Source of the DNA: Streptomyces sp. NBC_00358
Lineage (GTDB): Bacteria; Actinomycetota; Actinomycetes; Streptomycetales; Streptomycetaceae
Reading direction: 5' to 3'
NCBI RefSeq assembly: GCF_036099295.1
Contig: NZ_CP107976.1
Span: forward strand, 1,426,001 to 1,490,000
Length of the DNA stretch: 64,000 nt
Of the stretch, positions 15,818 through 23,834 are shown in pieces; positions within the stretch are counted from its first letter, which is position 1, and the number at the start of each line of letters is the position of its first letter. The notes beneath the pieces are model-generated. The model was not told where the DNA came from, made no database searches, and saw nothing but the letters and a program-made list of their open reading frames with translations. The translations under genes were made by a program, and so were the position numbers.

Positions 15818-17308
15818 ATGCCGATGATCGTCGGCGTCGTGGCGGGGGCGGTTGTCCTCGCACTGATCTTCATCGTTGTGGTCTTCAAGCTCATGTGGCG
15901 AGTCGCGGAGCCCAACGAAGCGCTGATCATCTCCGGTTCGAAGCATCGGACCGAGGGCCTCGAAGAGGGCATGGGCTTCCGTATCGTGACGGGGCGCGGC
16001 ACGCTGGTTCTGCCGGGCGTCCAGGCGGTGCGGAAGATCTCGCTCGACCTCAACGAGACCGAGCTGCACGTGGACTGCGTGACCACCCAGGGCATTCCGC
16101 TGAAGGTGCGGGGCGTGGTCATCTTCAAGGTGGGCGACGACTTCGTGTCGATCGCCAACGCGGGGCGCCGTTTCCTCGACCAGCAGAAGATGATGGCGGA
16201 GCGGGTGCACAACGTGTTCGCCGGTCATCTGCGGTCCATCGTCGGCGGGTTGACCGTCGAGGACATGATCCGCGACCGGGAGAAGCTGACCGGCCAGACC
16301 CGTGCCGCGTGCGGTACGGAGATGGAGAAGCTCGGTCTGATCGTCGACTCGCTGCAGATCCACGAGATCGAGGACCCGACCGGCTACATCCGGAACCTGG
16401 CCATGCCGCACGCCGCCGCCGTCCAGCGTGACGCGCGTATCGCGCAGGCCGAGGCGAACCGGCTGGCCACCGAGGCCGAGCAGAAGGCCGCGGCACGGAT
16501 GTCGGAGGCGACCCGGGACAGCGAGATCCAGCAGGCCGGTTACCAGGCGGAGCGGGACAAGGCGGCGGCGACGGCGCAGATGGCCGGCCCGCTCGCGGCC
16601 GCCGCGGCCCAGCAGGACGTCGTCATCCAGGAGACCCGGGTCGCCGAACTGGAGGCGCACCGCCGCGAGCAGCAGCTCCAGGCGGATGTCCGCAAGCCCG
16701 CTGACGCCAGGGCGTACGAGACCCGGGCGCGGGCCGAGGCCGAGCGTGACGCGCGGATCTCGGCGGCCCAGGCCCAGGCCAGGGAGACCGAGCTCGCCGC
16801 CGCGGCGGAGGCGACCCGCGTCAAGACGGCCGCCAACGCCGAGGCCGAGGCGACCCAGGCACGGGGTGCGGCCGCCGCCATGGCGACCCGCGCGACCGGT
16901 GAGGCCGAGGCCGCGGCCGCCCAGGCCAAGGGTCTCGCGGCAGCGGAGTCGACCCGGGCCCAGGGTCTCGCGGAGGCGGAGGCCATCCAGGCCCGCGCCG
17001 CCGCGCTCGCCGAGAACCAGGAGGCGGTCGTCGCCCAGCAACTCGCCGAGAACTGGCCCGAGATCGTGCAGGCGGGCGCGAGCGCGTTCGGCAACGTCGA
17101 TCACATGGTGCTGCTGAACGGGGCCGACGGCATGTCGGACATGTTCGCCAAGGCGCTCACCATGGGCGGCACCGGCCTCGGCCTGGCACGCCAGTTGCTC
17201 TCGACGATGAACCCGGAGGGGAACGCGGCCAAGAACCCGGCGGCCGAGCTCAACGGGGTCGTGCCGCCGCGCACCGAGAGGGTGCCCGTGGAGAAGGACG
17301 AGAGGTGA
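15818..17308 (+). CDS. Flotillin/SPFH-band 7 membrane protein
   Basis: 496-aa flotillin-like scaffold. A single N-terminal hydrophobic segment (about 5-25) anchors it, the SPFH/band-7 domain follows to about 190, and a long Ala/Glu/Gln-rich coiled coil (about 200-410, many AEA repeats) makes up the flotillin stalk. The C-terminal region is Gly/Met-containing. Flotillins organise membrane microdomains and affect cell shape, secretion and signalling. AGGGGG lies 3 nt before ATG 15818; a second ATG two codons on is also possible. The small OB-fold gene upstream is its probable NfeD-type partner. Confidence 0.9.
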   Translation: MPMIVGVVAGAVVLALIFIVVVFKLMWRVAEPNEALIISGSKHRTEGLEEGMGFRIVTGRGTLVLPGVQAVRKISLDLNETELHVDCVTTQGIPLKVRGVVIFKVGDDFVSIANAGRRFLDQQKMMAERVHNVFAGHLRSIVGGLTVEDMIRDREKLTGQTRAACGTEMEKLGLIVDSLQIHEIEDPTGYIRNLAMPHAAAVQRDARIAQAEANRLATEAEQKAAARMSEATRDSEIQQAGYQAERDKAAATAQMAGPLAAAAAQQDVVIQETRVAELEAHRREQQLQADVRKPADARAYETRARAEAERDARISAAQAQARETELAAAAEATRVKTAANAEAEATQARGAAAAMATRATGEAEAAAAQAKGLAAAESTRAQGLAEAEAIQARAAALAENQEAVVAQQLAENWPEIVQAGASAFGNVDHMVLLNGADGMSDMFAKALTMGGTGLGLARQLLSTMNPEGNAAKNPAAELNGVVPPRTERVPVEKDER

Positions 17309-17522
17309 GGTCGGCGCGCTGAGGCGCACAGTCGCCGAGGTCTGTAGGCAATGAGGTTCGGGCGTACGGGAGTTGGGGCAGGACAAGGCCACGGCTCCGG
17401 TACGCCCGATGCCGTGCGCCCGGCGCCCCCGGGGGAGTTGGACCACGGCCCCGTACGCCCGACGCCGTACCGCCGCGGACCCGCCCGTCGGGGCGTCGCA
17501 CGCAGGCTCTACCGTGACCCGC

Positions 17523-17969
17523 GTGACTGCCTTTACCGAAGACGACGTTCCCGGCCGCTACGGCCCCTCCGCGACCACCGAGGCCGAGCCCCGCGAGGTC
17601 GGCCCCATGAAGACCGAGTACTCCCCCGCGCACGACGGCGACCCCGATCCCGGCGAGATCGTGTGGACGTGGGTGCCCTTCGAGGAGAACGACGGCCGGG
17701 GCAAGGACCGCCCGGTGCTGGTCGTGGCCCGGGAGGCCGCGGGCACCCTGCTCGCCGTCCAGCTCTCCAGCAAGCGGCACGACGGCGACCGCGAGTGGGT
17801 CGCGATCGGCAGCGGACCGTGGGACCGGACCGGCCGGGACTCCTGGGTGGACGTGGACCGTGTGCTGCGGCTGCACGAGGACGGGATGCGCCGGGAGGCG
17901 TGCGCCCTGGACCGGATGCGGTTCAACTCCGTGGTGCACCGGCTGCGCGAGCGGTACGGGTGGCGCTGA
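17523..17969 (+). CDS. PemK/MazF-fold protein
   Basis: 148-aa protein with a PemK/MazF-like beta-barrel: GEIVWTWVPFEENDGRGKDRPVLVV forms the opening strands, then LLAVQLSSK and WVAIGSGPW. MazF toxins are sequence-specific endoribonucleases, but no antitoxin gene is adjacent and the N-terminal 40 residues are an extra acidic segment, so a toxin role is doubtful. GTG 17523 is chosen because TACCGT (17510-17515) lies 7 nt upstream as a leaderless -10; another GTG at 17514 is in frame. Imperfect 34-bp direct repeats occupy 17386-17475 upstream. Confidence 0.7.
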   Translation: MTAFTEDDVPGRYGPSATTEAEPREVGPMKTEYSPAHDGDPDPGEIVWTWVPFEENDGRGKDRPVLVVAREAAGTLLAVQLSSKRHDGDREWVAIGSGPWDRTGRDSWVDVDRVLRLHEDGMRREACALDRMRFNSVVHRLRERYGWR

Positions 17970-17986
17970 GCGTCACCCGGTGAGGG

Positions 17987-18832
17987 TCACGCGGTGACGG
18001 CCGCGCCGCCGAGCTCGGATGCGAACACCCGCTCGAACGCGCGGTGGGTCGTCCGGCCGGGCGTGCGGTCCAGGATCCCGAACACCACGTGATCGAAGTA
18101 CCCCTGGAAGCGGCCCTCGACCAACAGCCCGCGGAAGGCCGCCGCCACCCGCGCCGGGTCGTTCCGGAACACCCCGCAGCCCCAGGCGCCGAGGACCAGG
18201 CGGCGGTAGCCGTGGGTGGCCGCGGTCTCCAGGACGCGTCCGGCGCGGCTCGCCAGAGCGCCCGGCAGGTCGGCCGCGCGCTGCGGGCTGTCGCGCAGGA
18301 CGACGCCCGCGTTGGGGGCCGCCGAGGTCAGGAATCCGACCGGGAACGGCTCGTCGAGGAGCCGTCCGCGGTCGTCCCGGAAGACGGGCACGCCGGGCGA
18401 GTGGATGACACGGTCCGAGTAGAACGCGTCACGGTGGGCGCGGTGGTGGTCGTAGAACGGCCGGGCCTCCAGCAGGCAGGTGTACAGCGCGGAGGCCCGG
18501 CACAGGGCCTCCTCCTGGGCCTGTGCGCCGTTCAGATAGCCCCCGCCGGGATTGCGCGCCGAGGAGTAGTTCAGTACGGCGACCGGGTCCGCGCCGAGGG
18601 TGGTGAGCCGGTGGGCCGCTTCCAGGCTGCTCTCGCCCGTGACCTCGAAGGAGGTGCCGACCGGGACGACCGCCGGTGTCTCCACCGGCTCCGGGCCGTG
18701 CAGGCGCGTACGGGCCCGTGCGCTCCGGACGGAGGCCGCGATGGACACCGCGCCCCCGGAGGGGCCGCGGTAACCGCCGACGGCCACGATCTCCTCGGTC
18801 TCCCGGGCGATCGCACGCAGGCGCGCGCTCAT
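17987..18832 (-). CDS. Bacterial-type poly(ADP-ribose) glycohydrolase (macrodomain, TIGR02452)
   Basis: 281-aa macrodomain protein of the bacterial PARG type, which removes ADP-ribose polymers from proteins. The diagnostic GGG-X(6-8)-QEE signature is intact: GGG at 96-98 and QEE at 106-108, seven residues apart, within NPGGGYLNGAQAQEE. The macrodomain core continues with the VLGAWGCGVFRN loop that binds the diphosphate. There is no signal peptide. Few bacteria have PARP partners and none is in this window; DarT-type or other ADP-ribosyltransferases elsewhere could be the source of its substrate. It converges with the PemK-fold gene, 17 bp apart. ATG 18832 lacks a strong Shine-Dalgarno. Confidence 0.88.
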   Translation of the reverse strand: MSARLRAIARETEEIVAVGGYRGPSGGAVSIAASVRSARARTRLHGPEPVETPAVVPVGTSFEVTGESSLEAAHRLTTLGADPVAVLNYSSARNPGGGYLNGAQAQEEALCRASALYTCLLEARPFYDHHRAHRDAFYSDRVIHSPGVPVFRDDRGRLLDEPFPVGFLTSAAPNAGVVLRDSPQRAADLPGALASRAGRVLETAATHGYRRLVLGAWGCGVFRNDPARVAAAFRGLLVEGRFQGYFDHVVFGILDRTPGRTTHRAFERVFASELGGAAVTA

Positions 18833-19089
18833 GGCGCGACCCCCGTGCGCGCCACGGTCACGGCCTGCGTGCGTTCCCCCGTCGTGCCCATGAACGCATC
18901 GTGAGCGATGCTGGTCCTGCGGCGCAACAGAGTTTCGCGGCCCCGCAAACAGTGGTTCCCGGTCCTGAAAGCGACTATTTGCACCCTTGTGCGAACCGCC
19001 GAGAGGGTCTTGGGTAGGACGAGTGATTGCCGGTCCGGCCCACCAGACCCCGGGCCGGCGGCATGGTGGAATCTCAGGAGGATCCCCAC

Positions 19090-20427
19090 ATGTCCGATTC
19101 GGTGAGTGACTGTACGGAGCGACGACGCTCCACCGTCACCGAGGCCGAGGTGGAGGCACTGGTCCGCGGCATCTGCTTCAAGACCGGTCCGCCCCGCCTC
19201 CTCGGTGTCGAGGTCGAATGGCTCGTCCACGAGCTGCGCAGGCCGCGGCTTCCCGTACCACCTGAACGACTCGAAGCGGCTTACGCCGCACTGCGGACCC
19301 TGTCCCTGCGTTCGGCGCTCACCGTCGAACCCGGTGGACAGCTGGAGCTCAGCTCCGTTCCCGCCACCTCCCTGATGGAGTGCGTGGGGTCCGTCTCGGC
19401 CGACCTGGACGCCGTACGCGCCACCTTGCGCGAGGCGGGCCTCGGCCTCAGTGGTTACGGCCAGGATCCCTGGAACCCCCCGAGCCGCTTTCTCCATGAG
19501 CCCAGGTACGACGCCATGGAGCGCTACCTCGACCGCGCGGGGCCCGAGGGCCGCGCCATGATGTGCACGTCGGCCTCGGTCCAGGTGTGCCTGGACGCCG
19601 GGTACGAGGAACCGGGCCCGCTCGGGCACGGGCGCCGCTGGTGGCTGGCCCACCAGCTCGGCGCGGTCCTGGTGGCCGCGTTCGCGCACTCCCCGATGGC
19701 CCGGGGGCGGCACACCGGCTGGCGGTCCACGCGGCAGTCGCTGTGGGCGTCCATGGACCCCGGCCGCAGCGACGCGCCGGCCCTGGACGGCGATCCCCGG
19801 GCCGCCTGGGCCCGGCGGGTACTGGACGCGCCGGTGATGTGCGTACGGGCGCCCGCGGCCCCCTGGGACGTCCCGGAGGGTCTGACTTTCCGTGACTGGA
19901 CCCGGTCCGGCGCGCCACCGGACCGGGCGGACCTCGACTACCACCTGACGACGCTGTTCCCGCCGGTGCGGCCGCGCGGTCATCTGGAACTCCGCATGAT
20001 CGACGCGCAGCCGGGCGACAACGGCTGGATCGTGCCCCTCGCGGTGGCGGCGGCGCTCTTCGACGACCCGGAGGCCGCCGAGGTGGCCTACCGGACGGTG
20101 AAGCCCCTCTCGGAGCGGGCGGGCCCCGCTCCGGCGCCGCGCAACCCGCTGTGGCGGGACGCCGCGCGGTTCGGCCTCGCCGATCCGGAGCTGCGCGAGG
20201 CCGCGGCGATCTGTTTCGCGGCGGCCTCCGAGGCACTGCCCCGACTCGGTGCCACCACCGCGGTACTCGACGCGGTGGCGGAGTTCACCGACCGCTATGT
20301 GGCACGGGGCCGCTGCCCCGCCGACGACCTGGTCGGCGGGGTCCGTTCGCAGCACGACGGTCGATCCGGGCGCCGCCACGGCGGCCGCCCGCACGGTCGG
20401 TCCGACGGGAAGGACATCAGCTCATGA
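19090..20427 (+). CDS. egtA: EgtA: glutamate-cysteine ligase for ergothioneine synthesis
   Basis: 445-aa ATP-dependent ligase of the GCS2 family making gamma-glutamylcysteine, the thiol donor for EgtB. Visible motifs are GVEVEWLV (metal/glutamate site), EPGGQLELSS and the conserved MMCTSASVQVCLD. The start ATG 19090 has AGGAGG 8 nt upstream. Its stop overlaps the start of egtB (ATGA), so it opens a tightly coupled four-gene operon. The C-terminal 25 residues are Arg/Gly/His-rich and probably disordered. The 257-bp region upstream must hold the operon promoter; no -10/-35 pair with normal spacing stands out. Confidence 0.93.
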   Translation: MSDSVSDCTERRRSTVTEAEVEALVRGICFKTGPPRLLGVEVEWLVHELRRPRLPVPPERLEAAYAALRTLSLRSALTVEPGGQLELSSVPATSLMECVGSVSADLDAVRATLREAGLGLSGYGQDPWNPPSRFLHEPRYDAMERYLDRAGPEGRAMMCTSASVQVCLDAGYEEPGPLGHGRRWWLAHQLGAVLVAAFAHSPMARGRHTGWRSTRQSLWASMDPGRSDAPALDGDPRAAWARRVLDAPVMCVRAPAAPWDVPEGLTFRDWTRSGAPPDRADLDYHLTTLFPPVRPRGHLELRMIDAQPGDNGWIVPLAVAAALFDDPEAAEVAYRTVKPLSERAGPAPAPRNPLWRDAARFGLADPELREAAAICFAAASEALPRLGATTAVLDAVAEFTDRYVARGRCPADDLVGGVRSQHDGRSGRRHGGRPHGRSDGKDISS

Positions 20428-21755
20428 CCGGCACGACCGCTTCCGGTCCGCTCACGGATCCGGAGTCGCTGCGGCAGCGCGCGCTGGAGGCGCTGACCAC
20501 CGCCCGCGACCGCACCGCCCTCCTCACCTCGTGCGTGGAGGACCCCGATCTGACCGCGCAGCACTCGCCGTTGATGTCCCCGCTGGTGTGGGACCTCGCG
20601 CACATCGGCAACCAGGAGGAGCTGTGGCTGCTGCGGGAGGTCGCGGGGCGTGAGGCGATGCGGCCCGAGATCGACGGGCTCTACGACGCCTTCGAGCACC
20701 CCCGTGCCGCGCGGCCCTCGCTGCCGCTGCTGCCGCCCGCCGAGGCCCGTACGTACGCGGCCGAGGTACGCGGCCGGGCGCTGGACGTCCTGGAGAGCGC
20801 CGCGTTCCGGGGCACCCGGCTGACCGAGTCGGGATTCGCCTTCGGCATGATCGCGCAGCACGAACAGCAGCACGACGAGACCATGCTGATCACCCATCAG
20901 TTGCGCCGGGGACCGGCCGCCCTCACGGCGCCCGACCCCGCGCCCGCTCCGCCGTTCGCCGGACCCTCCGAAGTCCTGGTGCCCGGGGGCCCGTTCGTGA
21001 TGGGCACCTCCACCGAGCCGTGGGCGCTGGACAACGAACGCCCCGCGCACCGGCGTACGGTCCCGTCGTTCTTCATCGACACCATTCCCGTCACCAACGC
21101 CGCGTACCAGGCGTTCATCGAGGACGGCGGCTACGGCGAGCCGCGCTGGTGGACCCCCGAGGGCTGGGACCACATCCGCGAACACGGCATCGAGGCACCG
21201 GAGTTCTGGCGGCACGAGGGCGGACAGTGGCTGCGGCGCCGCTTCGGTGTCACCGAGGGCGTGCCGCCGGACGAGCCGGTCCTGCACGTGTGCTGGTACG
21301 AGGCCGACGCGTACGCGCGCTGGGCGGGGCGGCGGCTGCCCACCGAGGCGGAGTGGGAGAAGGCGGCCCGCCACGACCCGGCGTCCGGCCGCTCCACACG
21401 CTACCCGTGGGGTGACGAGGACCCCTCCCCCGCGCACGCCAACCTGGGCCAGCGCCATCTGCGCCCGGCTCCGGCGGGAAGCTATCCGGCGGGCGCCTCG
21501 CCGCTCGGCGTACGGCAGTTGATCGGCGACGTGTGGGAGTGGACGTCGAGTGATCTGGAGCCCTACCCGGGATTCGTCGCCTTCCCCTACCGGGAGTACT
21601 CGGAGGTGTTCTTCGGCCCGGAGTACAAGGTGTTGCGCGGCGGTTCGTTCGCGGTGGACCAGGTGGCCTGCCGGGGCACGTTCCGCAACTGGGACTACCC
21701 GATCCGGCGGCAGATCTTCTCCGGGTTCCGCACGGCCCGCGACGGGGATTCCTGA
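20424..21755 (+). CDS. egtB: EgtB: hercynylcysteine sulfoxide synthase
   Basis: 443-aa non-heme iron sulfoxide synthase joining hercynine and gamma-glutamylcysteine with O2. It has an N-terminal DinB-like helical bundle and a C-terminal formylglycine-generating-enzyme-like domain. The three-histidine iron site is visible as His60 (WDLAHIGN) and His146/His150 (AQHEQQHDE). The FGE-like part has RRLPTEAEWEKAAR and VWEWTSS. ATG 20424 overlaps the egtA stop, and its own stop overlaps egtC (TGATG). Confidence 0.95.
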   Translation: MTGTTASGPLTDPESLRQRALEALTTARDRTALLTSCVEDPDLTAQHSPLMSPLVWDLAHIGNQEELWLLREVAGREAMRPEIDGLYDAFEHPRAARPSLPLLPPAEARTYAAEVRGRALDVLESAAFRGTRLTESGFAFGMIAQHEQQHDETMLITHQLRRGPAALTAPDPAPAPPFAGPSEVLVPGGPFVMGTSTEPWALDNERPAHRRTVPSFFIDTIPVTNAAYQAFIEDGGYGEPRWWTPEGWDHIREHGIEAPEFWRHEGGQWLRRRFGVTEGVPPDEPVLHVCWYEADAYARWAGRRLPTEAEWEKAARHDPASGRSTRYPWGDEDPSPAHANLGQRHLRPAPAGSYPAGASPLGVRQLIGDVWEWTSSDLEPYPGFVAFPYREYSEVFFGPEYKVLRGGSFAVDQVACRGTFRNWDYPIRRQIFSGFRTARDGDS

Positions 21756-22546
21756 TGTGCCGTCATCTCGCTTTCCTGGGAGGCGAGGAGAGGCTCGGCG
21801 CGGTCCTCGTGGAGCCGGAGCACAGCCTGTTCCGGCAGTCGTGGGCGCCCAGGAGGCAGCGGCACGGGACGGTCAACGCCGATGGCTTCGGGGTGGGCTG
21901 GTACGCCGAGGGCGACCCGGTCCCGGCCCGCTACCGGCGCACCGGCCCCGTCTGGGGCGACCAGTCGTTCGCGGACCTGGCCCGGGTGGTCGGGACGCGG
22001 GCGCTGCTCGCCGCGGTGCGGGACGCGACCGTGGCGGGCGCGGACGGGGAGGCCGCGGCGGCGCCGTTCACCGCGGGCCCCTGGCTGTTCAGCCACAACG
22101 GCGCGGTCGCCGGCTGGCCGGACACGCTCGCCCCGCTCGTATCGGGCCTGCCCGCCGCCGAGTTGCTGTCGCTGGAGGCCCGGTGCGACGCGGCGTTCGT
22201 GTGGGCGCTCGTCCTGCGCCGGCTGCGCGCCGGTGACGAGGAGGGCCAGGCGCTGGCCGACACGGTCCTGGAGGTCGCCGAGGCGGCCCCCGGGTCCCGG
22301 CTCAACCTGCTGCTCACCAACGGCGGGACGATCACCGCGACCGCCTGGGGCGACACCCTCTGGTACCTCCTCGATCCGGGCGCTCGCACCCTCGTGGCCT
22401 CCGAGCCGCACGACGACGACCCGCGCTGGAGGGAGGTCCCCGACCGCACCCTCCTCACCGCGAACCGCACCGAGGTGCTGCTCACCCCGCTCAAGGACAT
22501 GAGCGACGACATGGCATCCGCACAGCGCAAGGAGCCCCGTACGTGA
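21755..22546 (+). CDS. egtC: EgtC: gamma-glutamyl hercynylcysteine sulfoxide amidohydrolase
   Basis: 263-aa class II glutamine-amidotransferase-fold (Ntn) hydrolase that removes glutamate from the EgtB product. The N-terminus MCRHLAFLGG places Cys2 as the nucleophile after Met removal. SHNGAVAGW and LLTNGG are the usual loop motifs. It is fully embedded in the operon: ATG overlaps the egtB stop by one base and the end overlaps egtD by four (GTGA). Confidence 0.93.
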   Translation: MCRHLAFLGGEERLGAVLVEPEHSLFRQSWAPRRQRHGTVNADGFGVGWYAEGDPVPARYRRTGPVWGDQSFADLARVVGTRALLAAVRDATVAGADGEAAAAPFTAGPWLFSHNGAVAGWPDTLAPLVSGLPAAELLSLEARCDAAFVWALVLRRLRAGDEEGQALADTVLEVAEAAPGSRLNLLLTNGGTITATAWGDTLWYLLDPGARTLVASEPHDDDPRWREVPDRTLLTANRTEVLLTPLKDMSDDMASAQRKEPRT

Positions 22547-23505
22547 GTCCGTTCCTGCTGACCCGCACCCTCCCCGAGGACGCCACGGACGCGGCCCTGC
22601 GCGCCGACGTCCTGCACGGCCTCGGACACCAGCCCAAGACGCTGCCGCCGAAGTGGTTCTACGACGCCCTCGGCAGCGAGCTCTTCGAGAAGATCACCGA
22701 ACTCCCGGAGTACTACCCGACCCGCGCCGAACGCGAGATCCTGCTCGCGCGGTCCGGGGAGATCGCCGCGGCGAGCGGGGCGCGCACCCTCGTCGAGCTC
22801 GGTTCCGGCTCGTCGGAGAAGACCCGCCATCTGCTGGACGCGTTGCCCGACCTGCACACCTACGTTCCTGTCGATGTCAGCGAGAGCGCGCTGACCCAGG
22901 CCGGGCACGCGCTGATCGCCGAGCGGCCGGGCCTGAACGTGCACGCGCTGATCGCCGACTTCACCGGCGGTCTCTCGCTCCCGGGCACCCCCGGGCCTCG
23001 GCTCGTGGCCTTCCTCGGCGGCACCATCGGCAATCTGCTGCCCGCCGAACGCGCGACGTTCCTGGCATCCCTGCGGTCGCTGCTGGCGCCCGGCGACACC
23101 CTGCTGCTCGGGACCGACCTGGTCAAGGCCGAGTCGGTCCTCGTGCCCGCCTACGACGACGCGGCCGGGGTGACGGCCGAGTTCAACAAGAACGTGCTCA
23201 GTGTCGTCGACCGTGAACTCGGCGCCGACTTCGACCCCGACGCGTTCGAGCATGTCGCGCTCTGGGACGCCGAGCACGAGTGGATCGAGATGCGGCTGCG
23301 GTCGCGGATCGAGCAGACCGTGAAGATCCCGGCCCTCGACCTGGCCGTCCACTTCGCGGAGGGCGAGGAGCTGCGGACCGAGATCTCGGCGAAGTTCCGC
23401 GAGGACGGCGTCCGCGGTGAACTGGCCACGGCCGGCTTCGGCCTGGCCCACTGGTGGACGGACGCGGAGGGCCGCTTCGCCCTGTCGCTGAGCGTGGCCG
23501 CGTAG
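22543..23505 (+). CDS. egtD: EgtD: histidine N-alpha-methyltransferase
   Basis: 320-aa SAM-dependent enzyme that trimethylates histidine to hercynine, the first committed step of ergothioneine synthesis. SAM motif VELGSGSSEKTRHLL (about 84-98), then YVPVDVSESAL and FLGGTIGNL; FNKNVL is the conserved histidine-binding segment. GTG 22543 is served by AAGGAG at 22529-22534 inside egtC. No egtE (the PLP lyase for the last step) follows; the operon ends with a hairpin. Confidence 0.94.
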   Translation: MSPFLLTRTLPEDATDAALRADVLHGLGHQPKTLPPKWFYDALGSELFEKITELPEYYPTRAEREILLARSGEIAAASGARTLVELGSGSSEKTRHLLDALPDLHTYVPVDVSESALTQAGHALIAERPGLNVHALIADFTGGLSLPGTPGPRLVAFLGGTIGNLLPAERATFLASLRSLLAPGDTLLLGTDLVKAESVLVPAYDDAAGVTAEFNKNVLSVVDRELGADFDPDAFEHVALWDAEHEWIEMRLRSRIEQTVKIPALDLAVHFAEGEELRTEISAKFREDGVRGELATAGFGLAHWWTDAEGRFALSLSVAA

Positions 23506-23539
23506 GACCCGTCCGAAACCCGGCCGGACCGTCTTCGAG

Positions 23540-23577
23540 GCGGTCCCCGAGGTGCGGCCACGCATCCCGGGGACCGC
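23540..23577 (+). terminator. Terminator of the egt operon
   Basis: GCGGTCCCC (23540-23548) pairs with GGGGACCGC (23569-23577). The 20-nt loop holds an inner TGCG/CGCA stem. It lies 35 bp after egtD. Confidence 0.7.
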
Positions 23578-23834
23578 TTCGGCGGCCTCGCGGCCGTTGC
23601 GTCGTACGAGCCGCGATCCGCCGGTTCGCGCCCCGGCCCGAGTGGCACCGCCAGGGCCGCCTCCCCCCGCGTGTACCCGCCGACCGGCGTTCTCGGACCG
23701 GCCGACCTGCGTCTGCGGCCGGGGAGGGATACAAGTGGGACAGGGAGTCGACGCCAGACGACGACCCGTACGCCGCGCCGCGGGTCTGCTGTGCCCCTGC
23801 GGGACCGAGAGCCCGGGGGCAGGATGGGCGATGA
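23578..23834. other. Intergenic region upstream of the PP2C gene
   Basis: Gene-free 257 bp that must carry the promoter of the PAS/PP2C gene. GGGATAC at about 23726 is loosely SigB-like but has no matching upstream element at the right distance. Nothing else stands out. Confidence 0.4.

Noticed and set aside
13813..16212. 799-codon minus-strand frame opposite the amidase and flotillin genes
   Set aside because: Antisense shadow in high-GC DNA; the plus strand carries complete families with matching motifs.
17523..17969. Complete toxin-antitoxin module
   Set aside because: Only the MazF-fold protein is present; the flanking genes do not resemble antitoxins.
18833..19089. SigR- or SigB-type promoter before egtA
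   Set aside because: GGGTAGGAC resembles a SigB -10, but the upstream element and spacing do not fit.
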